Assembly (NCBI GenBank): GCA_035296325.1
Contig: DATHBD010000008.1
Span: 1 to 47,123, forward strand
Direction of reading: 5' to 3'
Source of the DNA: DATHBD01 sp035296325
GTDB taxonomy: Bacteria > Actinomycetota > Actinomycetes > Mycobacteriales > Micromonosporaceae
Length of the DNA: 47,123 nucleotides
The position numbers and the translations under genes are program-made. Within the stretch, counting starts at the first letter, position 1; every line of letters begins with the position of its first letter. Shown here piece by piece: positions 1 to 7,700 of the stretch. The notes under the pieces were generated by a model. The model saw only the letters and a program-made list of their open reading frames with translations. It was not told the DNA's origin and did not search any database.

Positions 1-2
1 CG

Positions 3-107
3 GCACACCCGGAACGGTTCAGCACGACCCGGCTCCTGCCCAAGATCCTCGACCTGCCCGAACAGGTCTGGATCAACAAGCCGGACCCGGAACCGCAAGC
101 CGCGTAA
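3..107 (+). CDS. IS3-family transposase, C-terminal end (partial)
   Basis: Only the last 34 codons lie in the window, reading AHPERF at the start and VWINKP near the end, with a TAA stop at 105-107. An HPERF motif followed some 20 residues later by a Trp-Ile-Asn-Lys/Gln-Pro tail is the usual ending of the integrase-core subunit (OrfB) of actinobacterial IS3 elements, so I read this as the 3' end of such a transposase entering from the left. The catalytic DDE residues are outside the window, so it is unknown whether the copy is intact. No terminal inverted repeat was recognised just downstream. Confidence 0.6.
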   Translation, partial: AHPERFSTTRLLPKILDLPEQVWINKPDPEPQAA

Positions 108-240
108 CTCCCACTGGCCTCAATCCCTTGACACGTTCCGATGCGCCGATCGACCCTCACACCGTCACATCGCTGGGAAGCAACCTCGACGCCACGCCGG
201 GTCAACAACCAGGCCGCTGTGTAGTGGACTCGCCGCAACA

Positions 241-855
241 TCACGGTTCGTTCGGGAGCTTCCACACAGTGAGAGACAGCGTGATTACCTGCTGGCCTCT
301 ATTGTGGTCTGTGACCGTCAGGGCCGCGTATCGCTTCTCGCTGGTCACGATACAAAGGCTGCTGCCGACGGCCATCTGATCGCGGCCAGGGTCTACGTAG
401 GCAGTCAAGGCCACACAGTCCGGATAGCCAGGAGCTGTTCTTCCGAAATACCCAGCGGTGGCGCTATTTCGGGTCCACAACGTGTCGTCTGCGGAGACGT
501 ACAGGTCGTGGAGGTCGCTCGGCCAGTCCCTGACGCCCCAGTCGGGCCTATCGGTATCGAGATCAAATGGTGTACCTCTCGGCATCACCACGCTCGTTGC
601 CGTTCGCTTGATACGGCCTTCCGCTTGAGCGGAGGCGCTCGCCGGTGGCGTGCCCGGAGGGCCGCTGGTCCGGTTGCCGTCACTCGAACCGGCGGACGAT
701 GGGCCAAGCGGTTGGCCGGTCGCTTGTGCGGTCGCCGTCAGACTGCCGGCGCTGTCCTGCTCGCCGTTGCCGGCCATTGCGCCGATCACGGGTATGAGCG
801 CAACTACGATCGCCACGGCGCCCGCGATAGCGCTCCCGACAATGGCGGCACGCAT
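241..855 (-). CDS. Hypothetical single-pass membrane protein
   Basis: Not recognised. The protein starts with MRAAIVG and an uninterrupted hydrophobic stretch of about 25 residues, so it should be anchored in the membrane or cleaved as a signal peptide. A low-complexity Ser/Gly/Pro/Thr linker of about 50 residues follows, then a compact C-terminal domain of about 110 residues with two Cys (CVALTAY and SLCIVTS) that could form a disulfide outside the cell. The start is uncertain: in-frame GTG at 882 and 903 and TTG at 909 lie upstream, and none has a clear ribosome site. It stands alone between an IS3 tail and another orphan membrane protein. Confidence 0.5.
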   Translation of the reverse strand: MRAAIVGSAIAGAVAIVVALIPVIGAMAGNGEQDSAGSLTATAQATGQPLGPSSAGSSDGNRTSGPPGTPPASASAQAEGRIKRTATSVVMPRGTPFDLDTDRPDWGVRDWPSDLHDLYVSADDTLWTRNSATAGYFGRTAPGYPDCVALTAYVDPGRDQMAVGSSLCIVTSEKRYAALTVTDHNRGQQVITLSLTVWKLPNEP

Positions 856-1084
856 GGTGTCTGACTGGTCTTTCCACCTCACCCGCCCGATGTTAACGAG
901 CACGTCCAAAACGACACAACATCCAGTCGTACGTGTGTGTCTTTCGGGTTTGTACCCCCCGCAGCTCCAACAAATCGGCGTACGCCGTCACACCACTTGG
1001 CGGAAACCCCGGCGCTATGCCGGACGAAACCATGGCCGCCTCCTTCGCGTCCCAGGACGGGTAGCTGCCCCGTCGCCGGGTGGA

Positions 1085-1726
1085 TCAGGCCTCATGCGCT
1101 GGCCATGAGGCAGCTTCGAGATGCACGATGATCTGGCCTTTCGGGGGCGTCGGATTCGGCAGCCTTGTGATCTTGAAGGCCGTGACGCCTTGGCCAGGCT
1201 TCCAAGCGCAGAACACGTCGCCTTCGCGCACTGGCAGCTCAGGTTGACCGTAGGTGACTGCGTTGCATGAGCTGAGTTGGTTCACCACATTGCCTTTTGC
1301 GCGCCCCAATGCGAAACCGTCGCCCGGATCGAAGTCGAAATAGGGCGCCTTACCCTCCTCGCAGCCGGTGGTCAGCACCTTCGGTGATCTGCAATTGATG
1401 GTGACGCTGTAGCTGTCCTTCTCGACAAACTTCCAGCCCGCGATATCGAAGCTTCTCTGCGGGATTGGCGAGTTGTTGAGAGTGACGTCCTCGTCCAGCA
1501 TGCGAGTCGGCGGTTGGTTGCCAAGATAGCGAGCGCAGATGACAACCATCAGCATGACGACGCCGACGAGCAACGCCGGCCACCGGAAGCGAAACAGCCA
1601 GTGCGTCACTGACCGCGTGTCTGGCGGCGACGTCCACTCTCGGGCGAACATCAGGACGAATCCCGCGATCGTAAAGATCGATCCAAATATCGAGATGATC
1701 TTTTCGTCACGATCCAGGAGGCTCAT
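1085..1726 (-). CDS. Hypothetical protein with two N-terminal membrane segments
   Basis: Not recognised. From MSLLDRDEKI the protein has two hydrophobic helices (about residues 10-27 and 45-65) separated by a short loop. A soluble domain of about 140 residues follows, with four Cys (INCRS, TTGCEEG, SSCNAV, VFCAW), suggesting a disulfide-bonded extracytoplasmic domain. The frame stays open upstream to 1915, but that 63-codon extension has poor third-position G/C and no hydrophobic or domain features, so I take the ATG at 1726. No ribosome site is obvious at either start. It is separated by about 230 bp from the preceding orphan membrane gene on the same strand. Confidence 0.5.
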   Translation of the reverse strand: MSLLDRDEKIISIFGSIFTIAGFVLMFAREWTSPPDTRSVTHWLFRFRWPALLVGVVMLMVVICARYLGNQPPTRMLDEDVTLNNSPIPQRSFDIAGWKFVEKDSYSVTINCRSPKVLTTGCEEGKAPYFDFDPGDGFALGRAKGNVVNQLSSCNAVTYGQPELPVREGDVFCAWKPGQGVTAFKITRLPNPTPPKGQIIVHLEAASWPAHEA

Positions 1727-2215
1727 GCGGCCAAAGGTAGCGCCGAGAAGCCCACGGTCTTGCCGTCGTTGCATCAGCGCAGTCCTGCCCGAGCCGAGGG
1801 CCGCCGGGCGCTTGTGTCCTCCGACCAGCGGAGATCCGTCGCTGCCGCTTCGCCGGCCGACTGTTTTTGACCATAAGGCCCATCCCGAACGAGTGACGAC
1901 GCCAGTCGTGATCACTCGATCGCGACCCCCATTGGAGGTTGACGCCCGTGTTCACCGTGACCCTCGATTCCATCCGTGCGGGAGCAGCGGGTGGTTCCAA
2001 ACGGCTCGGTCCGGACGGACCGGTCCAGGTTGGATTCGGACCGCTGGCGACGACTCGCCTCCTGAACTGGACGAAGCGCCATTCCCGCCGATCACTATGC
2101 GGTCTCGCGCGGTGACGCGCTGGCACTACTGGGTGCCGCTGTGCGGCACCGGCTTGACGGCGTCCGCCGTCCGTACGTGGCCTGAACCGTGTTTCATCGA
2201 AAGGATCTCTTCCCC
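1727..2215. other. Intergenic region, 489 bp
   Basis: I see no convincing gene here. The strand-minus extension of the neighbouring gene reaches 1915 but looks non-coding. The one feature of note is the 15-bp string GGGAGCAGCGGGTGG at 1980-1994, which recurs exactly at 3475-3489 on the other side of the transporter gene. Confidence 0.4.
1980..2005 (+). repeat. Direct repeat, left copy, flanking the MFS gene
   Basis: The 26 bases here match 3475-3500 at 22 positions, the first 15 being identical (GGGAGCAGCGGGTGG). The two copies bracket the MFS transporter gene. They may be remnants of the ends of an inserted segment, or arm-type sites of an integrase, but no integrase gene remains between them. 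Confidence 0.4.
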
Positions 2216-3421
2216 ATGCAGGCCCCCCTGTGGCGTCGGGTGAGCATTCTGGCCGCTCTAGCCCTGTCGGCATTCGCCTTCAACACCACCGAGAACCTGC
2301 CCATCGGCCTGCTTAACCTGATTTCGGACGACCTGGGGGTCTCCCTGCCGTCCGCGGGCTTCCTCGTGACCGGCTACGGGCTCACCGTGGCTGTGGTGTC
2401 TCTGCCGCTCGCCGCCGTCACGCAGCGGATCGCGCGGCGGTACGTGCTCACCGTGTTGCTCGGCGTCCTGGTGCTCAGCACGTTGGCATCCGTGCTCATC
2501 GCCTCGTACCCGTTGCTGTTCGGCGCCCGGGTAGTCACCGCGGTCGCACAGGCGCTGTTTTGGGCGGTTCTCGGCCCCACCGCGGTCGGCCTGTTCCCCC
2601 GTGAGCGCCGCGGCCGGGTCATCGCCGTGATGTCAGTGTGCGGTTCCCTCGCCACGGTGCTGGGCGTGCCGGCCGGCACCTGGCTTGCCCAGCACAGCAG
2701 ATGGCAGGTGCCGTTCTTGGTGATCACCCTCCTCGGCCTGGTGGCGCTGGTGATCATTGCGGTCCTGCTGCCGACCACCCGCCCGGAGGAGAGTCACGGC
2801 GCCTTCGCCTCCCACCCGGACGTCTGGCGGTTCGCCATCGTGATCGCTACCACGACGCTCTCGGTGACCGGCATGTTCACCGGTTTCACCTACATCACCG
2901 ACTTCCTCACCACGCTGACCGGCTTCGCGGAACGCTCGGTCGGCGACATGCTCTTCGTCTTCGGCGCGGCCGGCACGGCCGGCGTCGTCGCGGTCGGGCC
3001 GCTGCTGGACCGCGTGCCGCGCGGTTCCTCGCTGTTAACCTTTGGCGTCCAAGGGGTCGCGCTACTGCTGCTCGGTCTGTTCCCGGACAACAAGGTTTTG
3101 GTCGTCGTGCTGCTCGGCCTGCTCGGCTTCTCCGCCGCGCCGGTCTTCATGGCGACCCAGGCCCGGATCCTCCGGGTGGCGCCGGGCCGGACCGAGATCG
3201 GATTCGCGGCGAACTCGGCGGCGTTCAACGTCGGCGTGGCGGCCGGCGCCCTGCTCGGCGGGCTGCTGCTGTCACCGCCCGACGCCCGGGCCGGGTTCCT
3301 GGTGGGCGCGGCCCTTACCGCGCTGTCGGTGGGACTGCTGCTGGTGGACCCGCTGCTGCGGACGCCCCCAGAACGAGTGGCCGACGGCTGGCGCACGGTC
3401 TCGGTCAGCGCGGCCGTATAA
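2216..3421 (+). CDS. MFS transporter, DHA1 (Cmx/AraJ-like drug or sugar exporter)
   Basis: This 401-residue protein has the twelve hydrophobic segments of the major facilitator superfamily. Segment 1 contains the motif AFNTTENLPIGLL typical of the AraJ/Cmx-type DHA1 exporters, segment 2-3 ends with QRIARRYVLT (the loop 2-3 signature), and motif C-like glycines lie around GVPAGTWLA in segment 5. Family members pump out small hydrophobic drugs or sugars in exchange for protons; the substrate cannot be read from sequence. I chose ATG 2216 because AAAGGA lies about 10 bases upstream; an ATG at 2189 is in frame but lacks such a site. There is no adjacent regulator. Direct repeats on both sides and an att-like patch downstream suggest the gene arrived as cargo. 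Confidence 0.85.
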   Translation: MQAPLWRRVSILAALALSAFAFNTTENLPIGLLNLISDDLGVSLPSAGFLVTGYGLTVAVVSLPLAAVTQRIARRYVLTVLLGVLVLSTLASVLIASYPLLFGARVVTAVAQALFWAVLGPTAVGLFPRERRGRVIAVMSVCGSLATVLGVPAGTWLAQHSRWQVPFLVITLLGLVALVIIAVLLPTTRPEESHGAFASHPDVWRFAIVIATTTLSVTGMFTGFTYITDFLTTLTGFAERSVGDMLFVFGAAGTAGVVAVGPLLDRVPRGSSLLTFGVQGVALLLLGLFPDNKVLVVVLLGLLGFSAAPVFMATQARILRVAPGRTEIGFAANSAAFNVGVAAGALLGGLLLSPPDARAGFLVGAALTALSVGLLLVDPLLRTPPERVADGWRTVSVSAAV

Positions 3422-3474
3422 CACGGCGTAATTGGCGTCGGAGTCGTGCTCGGCACGGGTTGTCGGAGCAGAAT

Positions 3475-3500
3475 GGGAGCAGCGGGTGGCTTTGAACGGC
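3475..3500 (+). repeat. Direct repeat, right copy, flanking the MFS gene
   Basis: Partner of 1980-2005. It begins with GGGAGCAGCGGGTGG and sits directly after another GGAGCA at 3466, so two GGAGCA units lie 10 bp apart. Further GGGGAGCAT units occur at 3717-3737. Confidence 0.4.
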
Positions 3501-3611
3501 GTTGAACTGCGCGTGACGGCTCTGACTTGCTCGTGTCGACGTGCCATGACCTGCGGCTCATTCTAGAAGTGCTGGTCAGAGCGTTTCGGGTTTCGTTGAC
3601 ACGGAAGAGGC

Positions 3612-3640
3612 ACTGGTTCAAACCTAGTATCGCCCATCAT
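3612..3640 (+). other. tRNA-3'-end-like, possible attachment-site remnant
   Basis: The stretch GGTTCAAACCTAGTATCGCC followed by CATCA resembles the T-loop, acceptor strand and CCA-like end of a tRNA, the part usually duplicated at att sites of tyrosine-recombinase elements. The bases before it do not pair to give a T-stem and no cloverleaf can be drawn, so it is not a working tRNA gene. Its position between GGGAGCA-type repeats and beside a strong hairpin fits an att scar. No integrase or excisionase gene is visible nearby. Confidence 0.3.
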
Positions 3641-3656
3641 CTATGTAGGCAGTTCA

Positions 3657-3692
3657 GATGACCCGTTACCGGATCTTCGGTAACGGGTCATC
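3657..3692 (+). terminator. 15-bp perfect hairpin
   Basis: Bases 3657-3671 (GATGACCCGTTACCG) are exactly complementary to 3678-3692, with the six-base loop GATCTT. There is no T-run on either side. It can act as a tail-less terminator of the type common in actinomycetes, about 235 bp after the MFS gene, or be part of the recombination-site scar next to it. Confidence 0.6.
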
Positions 3693-3716
3693 GGCGTCCC
3701 CTGTCTGCCAGTTAGG

Positions 3717-3750
3717 GGGGGAGCATCTGGGGAGCATGGCGCTCCCCGGG
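3717..3750 (+). repeat. Two GGGGAGCAT direct repeats plus an inverted copy
   Basis: GGGGAGCATCTGGGGAGCAT at 3718-3737 contains two identical 9-mers 11 bp apart; GCGCTCCCC follows at once as a partial inverted copy. Short, regularly phased direct repeats beside an att core are typical of arm-type binding sites for tyrosine integrases, which is why I link them with the tRNA-like stretch at 3612-3640. This is inference; the repeats could also be operator sites. Confidence 0.4.
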
Positions 3751-3781
3751 TGTGACAACTTCCGTTCACCGATTGTCCTGC

Positions 3782-4247
3782 TCCCTGGGTGAGCACTTCC
3801 TACCCGCGAACGTTGGCACGCACCGGGGGTTCCACGTGGGGGAGGCCGCCAAAGGCGATCTTGTCGGTGGATGTGCAGGTGTGTGATGGCCGCTGGGTCG
3901 GTGATGGGCTGGGGGAGCGGGCGCGTCAGCAGTGCCGCCCCCAGTTGGCAGAAGGTTTCGCCGAACTGTCGCCCGCGTAGCGCGTTGCTCGTCACCAGCC
4001 CGCCCGCGCGTTCGGTCGGCGCCAGGTTTCTGCCGGCCGGTGGCGGCCCAGCTCGACTCGGGCGAGCAGGTTCAGCCGTCGACGCAGTTTCGGCGGGAGC
4101 CATTGAGGATGGGGGTACGGCACCCGGTGCGGGACTGGGTAAAGCGTAACGCTTACTCGACTCTGAGGAGAGACGGGTTGTGTCTCATATCCGTCAGCAT
4201 TCATAAGTGTCGTACGGCGTTTGCAATAACATATGTCCACTCTGCAC
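3782..4247. other. Intergenic stretch without an assignable gene
   Basis: Open frames exist on both strands but none gives a protein I recognise, a domain-like pattern or a convincing start. The minus frame around 3992-4200 (LRRRLNLLARVELGRH and onward) reads more protein-like than the rest and may be a decayed gene. A near-palindrome AAGCGTAACGCTT lies at 4142-4154 and could be an operator. Confidence 0.3.
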
Positions 4248-4269
4248 TGTCACCCGGAGCCGGGTGACA
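4248..4269 (+). promoter_or_regulatory. Hairpin in the leader of the secreted repeat protein
   Basis: TGTCACCCG at 4248-4256 pairs perfectly with CGGGTGACA at 4261-4269 across the four-base loop GAGC. It lies about 97 bp before the GTG start of the next gene. It could be an attenuator, an mRNA-stabilising 5' hairpin, or an operator; no T-run follows. Confidence 0.4.
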
Positions 4270-4365
4270 AGACCCACAAGTTATGGCCGGCCGTCAATCT
4301 TGTGAAGGTCGATCGCTTCCCGACAGGATCAAACCACGACTTACCGCAACGGGGAGGGTTACAGA

Positions 4366-5091
4366 GTGTCACACTCGTTCATGAGGCGGCTCGTTGGCGC
4401 CACCGGCGCTGCAACCGTAGGGCTGCTGCTACTGGCTGCTCCGGTTCAGGCGGCGCCTACGGCAGAAGCGGCCGACGTCAAGCCGAACACCGCGCCTAGC
4501 GCTGCCCCTACGGCAGAAGCGGCCGACGTCAAGCCGAACACCGCGAAACCTAGCGCAGCCGAGATCGAGGCGAATAGTGCCGCCGCGCGGGCGTCGCTGC
4601 CGCCGGACGTGACCATGACGGTTATCGGGGATCTCCCCGAACTGTATGGCCCGACGGACCATTACTCTCAAGACGGCCCAACCGTTACGAGTCACTACGG
4701 CCCAACCGTCACGAGCCACTACTCTCAAAACGGCCCAACCGTTACGAGCGGAGTAACCGCCCTTGCGGCAGCAGCGGTGCCGTACAACTTCACATTTAGT
4801 GGGGTCCGGAACTTGTATGGTCGCACATTCAGACTCACCGAAAGCAGCAAAGTTTGTAAAGACATCAAGGCCACCTGGGACTACGGCTACCACGACCGAT
4901 ACCATAGTTTCCATGTCTCGCTGAGGGGCTCGTCAGTCTTGGTGCCTGCTGATGGCATCGCCCGGTCGTATTGCTGGTCGGGTGTTCCCACCTACACGGA
5001 CCACCAGTTCCGTTACTACGTCTCAGGAAATTCGGGTGGACATTACGCGTTCACGTCCGGCAGCGGTCGGGTTCGGTATTCCTGGCAATGA
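4366..5091 (+). CDS. Secreted protein with two internal repeat blocks
   Basis: No family recognised. The 241-residue product starts at GTG 4366, set by GGGGAGGG some 7 bases upstream, and opens with a Sec signal peptide (MRRLVGATGAATVGLLLL core, cleavage probably after PVQAA). Mature residues then hold two 17-residue repeats built on APTAEAADVKPNTA, a charged stretch, and three copies of GPTVTS joined by HYSQ(D/N) or HY. The C-terminal domain of about 110 residues is rich in Tyr, Ser and Gly, has two Cys (SKVCKD and SYCWSG) and ends in VRYSWQ, like a small beta-rich exported domain. It is monocistronic, with a hairpin in its leader and a strong terminator after it. A surface or extracellular binding role is possible but not shown. 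Confidence 0.7.
   Translation: MSHSFMRRLVGATGAATVGLLLLAAPVQAAPTAEAADVKPNTAPSAAPTAEAADVKPNTAKPSAAEIEANSAAARASLPPDVTMTVIGDLPELYGPTDHYSQDGPTVTSHYGPTVTSHYSQNGPTVTSGVTALAAAAVPYNFTFSGVRNLYGRTFRLTESSKVCKDIKATWDYGYHDRYHSFHVSLRGSSVLVPADGIARSYCWSGVPTYTDHQFRYYVSGNSGGHYAFTSGSGRVRYSWQ
4456..4545 (+). repeat. Tandem 39-bp repeat, 51-bp period, inside the secreted protein gene
   Basis: The 39 bases 4456-4494 recur without change at 4507-4545, encoding PTAEAADVKPNTA twice. Identity at the DNA level, including third positions, shows a recent duplication and makes this a likely slippage site. Confidence 0.85.
4675..4748 (+). repeat. Triple GGCCCAACCGTYACGAG repeat
   Basis: Copies start at 4675, 4699 and 4732, encoding GPTVTS each time; spacers carry HY or HYSQN. 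Spacing of 24 and 33 bp keeps the frame, so copy number may vary without breaking the gene. Confidence 0.8.
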
Positions 5092-5110
5092 TTCTGTACG
5101 GTTGAGGTAA

Positions 5111-5146
5111 AGCGTGCGGGAGGCAGGTCGCCTCCCGCACGCTTTT
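5111..5146. terminator. Terminator between convergent genes
   Basis: AGCGTGCGGGAGGC (5111-5124) pairs perfectly with 5130-5143 across the loop AGGTC, giving a 14-bp GC-rich stem followed by TTTT. It lies 19 bp after the secreted protein gene and 10 bp from the stop of the minus-strand anti-sigma-like gene, so it can serve both. Confidence 0.85.
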
Positions 5147-5152
5147 GGGGCG

Positions 5153-6448
5153 TTAGCAATCACCGCCGGTGGACGACGTCATGATTGACACTTCGCGTAC
5201 GTGGGTGAGGTCAGCCGTCGGTGTGAGTTCGACACTGGTAGCTTGCGCCGTCTTATCCGAGGAGGCTCGTCCAACCGTGACAGCGCCGACCTGCTCATTG
5301 GGCTGGCACGGATCCGGCATCAAGACCCGGTTTCCGGCACTCACCGCGTACACCTTTCCACCTGCCGGCATGCGCTCCATGACGAGACTCGTGCCGGTGC
5401 CACGTAGCGAGCCCGGCACATCGCTGATGTTGGTGTAAGCCGGGCCGGTGAATCCGGTACTGGTAACCAGGTCAATGGTCGCTTCGCCACGCGTGACATC
5501 AACTGCGCTCACGCGTCCAACCAAACCCTTCACCACAACAGCGAGTTGACCTCGCCGCACCGCCTGGTTCTGCCCGAAAGCCACAACGATCTGTTGGCCG
5601 GTTTCAGCCACCACCTTGCCCAGTACCGCTCGCGCGTCGCCGTCGGCACCGCCGTCGCCTGGTACCTCGAACACCTTCGTCATCTTGGCCAGCGGTCGAT
5701 TCGACTTGACAAAGCCGAAGACAGTCGTTGTCTGCGCTGTCGCCTCCAGCGGGAACCTCTGGACAATAAGGCGGCTGGTCGGCGCGTCGGGATCGCCGAT
5801 CATCTCGTGGTCGACGGCCGTGTTTGAGGCTCGCACCGTTGTAACACCTGGCATCGCAACAGCGATGGCGTAGGTACCCCAATCATCCGTACTGACTGCT
5901 CCGACCGGTCCGGTCAACCGGGGACTGACCAGGCTGATCACCTGAGTCGTGACCGGGTCGGGTGCGGGCCGATCCGCCCGTAGCCGCAAAGCCTTGGCCG
6001 CGCTCGCATCACTGGTGAAGAACGCCAACCGCGCGACACCCTGCTTGTCGTAACCCTGCAGGACCACGATCGAGTGCAATTCCTGGTGATTCCGCATTGC
6101 GGCGAGAGCCCGGACAGCGGTGTGCGGTCCTCCCGCCCCGTCGACAGAATCCCAGACGTCCGTGGCCTCACGTACCAGACCGGCGTCGACGTCACCGACA
6201 GCAGACCAGCCCAGGAATGGGCCATCCGGGAGTGGCGCGGCAAGCTGTGGCGCCGAGCCGATTCCGACCACCCGGAACATGGTCACCAGTACTGCCATGC
6301 ACATGGCGGCCGCCGCACCGGCGGTCATACGCCGCCGCCGACGAAGCCGACGTGACCGTCGCATGACTTTGTCTTCGTAACCCTCGACGGGTTTAACCGG
6401 CTCGGCCAGGGCCGCAAGGCCGTCGCGCAACTCTATCTGGCTATGCAT
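5153..6448 (-). CDS. Membrane-anchored protein paired with SigE-type sigma factor (putative anti-sigma)
   Basis: The 431-residue product begins MHSQIELRDGLAALAE, a short cytoplasmic part of about 40 residues with an Arg-rich run, then one membrane helix (about 41-62) and a large extracytoplasmic region. This layout, and the 8-bp overlap of its start with the stop of the sigma gene, fits the membrane partner commonly encoded beside SigE-family factors; I recognise no zinc anti-sigma motif (HxxxCxxC), so regulation of the sigma factor is inferred from position only. The C-terminal half has small beta-barrel-like stretches (VVAFGQNQAVRRGQLAVVVK). The frame is open upstream to 6634 inside the sigma gene, but that part is out-of-frame coding. 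Stop lies close to the terminator at 5111-5146. Confidence 0.65.
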   Translation of the reverse strand: MHSQIELRDGLAALAEPVKPVEGYEDKVMRRSRRLRRRRRMTAGAAAAMCMAVLVTMFRVVGIGSAPQLAAPLPDGPFLGWSAVGDVDAGLVREATDVWDSVDGAGGPHTAVRALAAMRNHQELHSIVVLQGYDKQGVARLAFFTSDASAAKALRLRADRPAPDPVTTQVISLVSPRLTGPVGAVSTDDWGTYAIAVAMPGVTTVRASNTAVDHEMIGDPDAPTSRLIVQRFPLEATAQTTTVFGFVKSNRPLAKMTKVFEVPGDGGADGDARAVLGKVVAETGQQIVVAFGQNQAVRRGQLAVVVKGLVGRVSAVDVTRGEATIDLVTSTGFTGPAYTNISDVPGSLRGTGTSLVMERMPAGGKVYAVSAGNRVLMPDPCQPNEQVGAVTVGRASSDKTAQATSVELTPTADLTHVREVSIMTSSTGGDC

Positions 6449-6962
6449 ATCGCACCTCGTGTTCGGCTGTGGCGTCGACCTCGACCCAGCGCTCGCGCAG
6501 CGTCCGCAGGCCCCTCGACGAAAGACTCTTGACTGTGCCCACCGAACAGCCCAACACCAGCGCCGTGTCCTGCTCGGACAGGTCCACATAGAAGCGCAGG
6601 ACGACCGCGGCACGCTGTCGTGCCGGCAGCGCATTCAGCGCCCGACGGAGCCAGTCCCGCTGTTCCACCCCCACGTACTCGTCCCGGGCCGGGCTCTCCA
6701 CCAGCCGGCTGAACGGCTGCTCCCACCAAGCCCGGCGGCGCCGCGCGCTGAGGTACGTGTTGATCAGGGTCCGCTGCACATAGTTGTCGATCCCCTCGGA
6801 CCGCTGCAGACGCGACCACACCACGACCGTCTTCGCCAACGTGGTCTGCACCAGGTCTTCGGCTCGGCCAGCATCCCCACACAGCAGAAAGGCCTCACGA
6901 AGCAAGCGACCGTACCTAGCCCTGACGAAGGCTGTCACCCCCTCGTCGTCCTGGCCGCGCAT
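6441..6962 (-). CDS. SigE-family ECF RNA polymerase sigma factor
   Basis: This 173-residue protein has the two sigma-70 regions of extracytoplasmic-function factors. Region 2 (about residues 10-75) contains LLCGDAGRAEDLVQTTL and a promoter-melting stretch ending SARRRRAWWEQP; region 4 (about 105-160) contains ALPARQRAAVVLRFYVDLS and the helix-turn-helix LGCSVGTVKSLSSRGLRTLR. The pattern matches the actinobacterial SigE-like subfamily. It should direct RNA polymerase to a small regulon under control of the membrane protein encoded downstream, with which it overlaps by 8 bp. The start at ATG 6962 gives the expected family length. No autoregulatory promoter motif was identified. Confidence 0.9.
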   Translation of the reverse strand: MRGQDDEGVTAFVRARYGRLLREAFLLCGDAGRAEDLVQTTLAKTVVVWSRLQRSEGIDNYVQRTLINTYLSARRRRAWWEQPFSRLVESPARDEYVGVEQRDWLRRALNALPARQRAAVVLRFYVDLSEQDTALVLGCSVGTVKSLSSRGLRTLRERWVEVDATAEHEVRYA

Positions 6963-7250
6963 GCTTCCTCACCATCCTCGCCAACATCGTCATAGCAACT
7001 ACCTACGCCGTGACCGCATCAAAACGTTGCCGCCAGGAAGAGCTTCTCGTCTAACCGCCACCACGGGCACACCGCAATGGCTCGACACAGCCGTGTCGTT
7101 GCCGCGGGATCGCATCACGTACTCCGTGACCGACCCCGTCGTCGGCCTTGGGCCCACAGCCCGATGAAGACAGCGAGCGGTGGGCCTGGTACCGCAAGCT
7201 TATGGGGGCCCTACGAAAACACCGCTGACACGCAGCCGGCGCGGTTACCG
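6963..7250. other. Intergenic region, about 290 bp
   Basis: No gene or clear signal is seen. It separates the start of the sigma gene from the truncated IS3 relic and should hold the sigma promoter, which I could not single out. Confidence 0.35.
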
Positions 7251-7661
7251 TCACGCCAGTTGGCCGCAGCCGTTGCTCGAGCAGATCCGCCACGCGGTGC
7301 GGTCTGCCATCGGCTCCCCGGCCGCCTGGGCTACATCGACCAGGAACCGGTAGCCGAACTCCGGATCTTCACGCTGGGCATCGGCGAGAGCGTTCGACCG
7401 GTACGCCTGGGTGATCTCAGCGGTCGTGACGGGGCGGGCGAGCCACTGGTAGTAGGACTGACGCGCGATGTTCAGTACCCGGCACGTCACCGCGACGGGG
7501 ATCCCATCGGCGGCCAGCTCGCTCACGAGCGGGTAGATCCTTTTCCCGGCGGGTTCGCCCGCGGCAGATACGCCGCGGCGCGGCGCGGCACCACGGGGTA
7601 GGGTTTGGGCACAGCAACATCCTTCCAGCCCGCCACCAAGACAAGCCATCTCAGGTGTCAC
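7251..7661 (-). pseudogene. IS3-family transposase relic (OrfB N-terminal part)
   Basis: The frame contains RIYPLVSELAADGIPV, VTCRVLNIARQSYYQWLARP and DPEFGYRFLVD followed by RTAWRICS, the N-terminal helix-turn-helix region of IS3-type OrfB. In intact proteins this is followed by about 150 residues of DDE integrase core; here the frame stops within ten residues of RICS and no core can be found further on. The first 35 or so residues look unrelated to the family. It is therefore a truncated, inactive copy. Neither end of the IS was located. Confidence 0.75.
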
Positions 7662-7700
7662 CTATCGGTGCAGCAGACCCTGCCGGGCGTCTTGGTGACG

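Noticed and set aside
3590..3640. tRNA gene
   Set aside because: Only the T-loop/acceptor-like end is present; the flanking bases do not form a T-stem or any other cloverleaf arm.
4456..4748. CRISPR array
   Set aside because: The repeats are coding, in frame and without variable spacers of constant length. No cas genes are present in the window.
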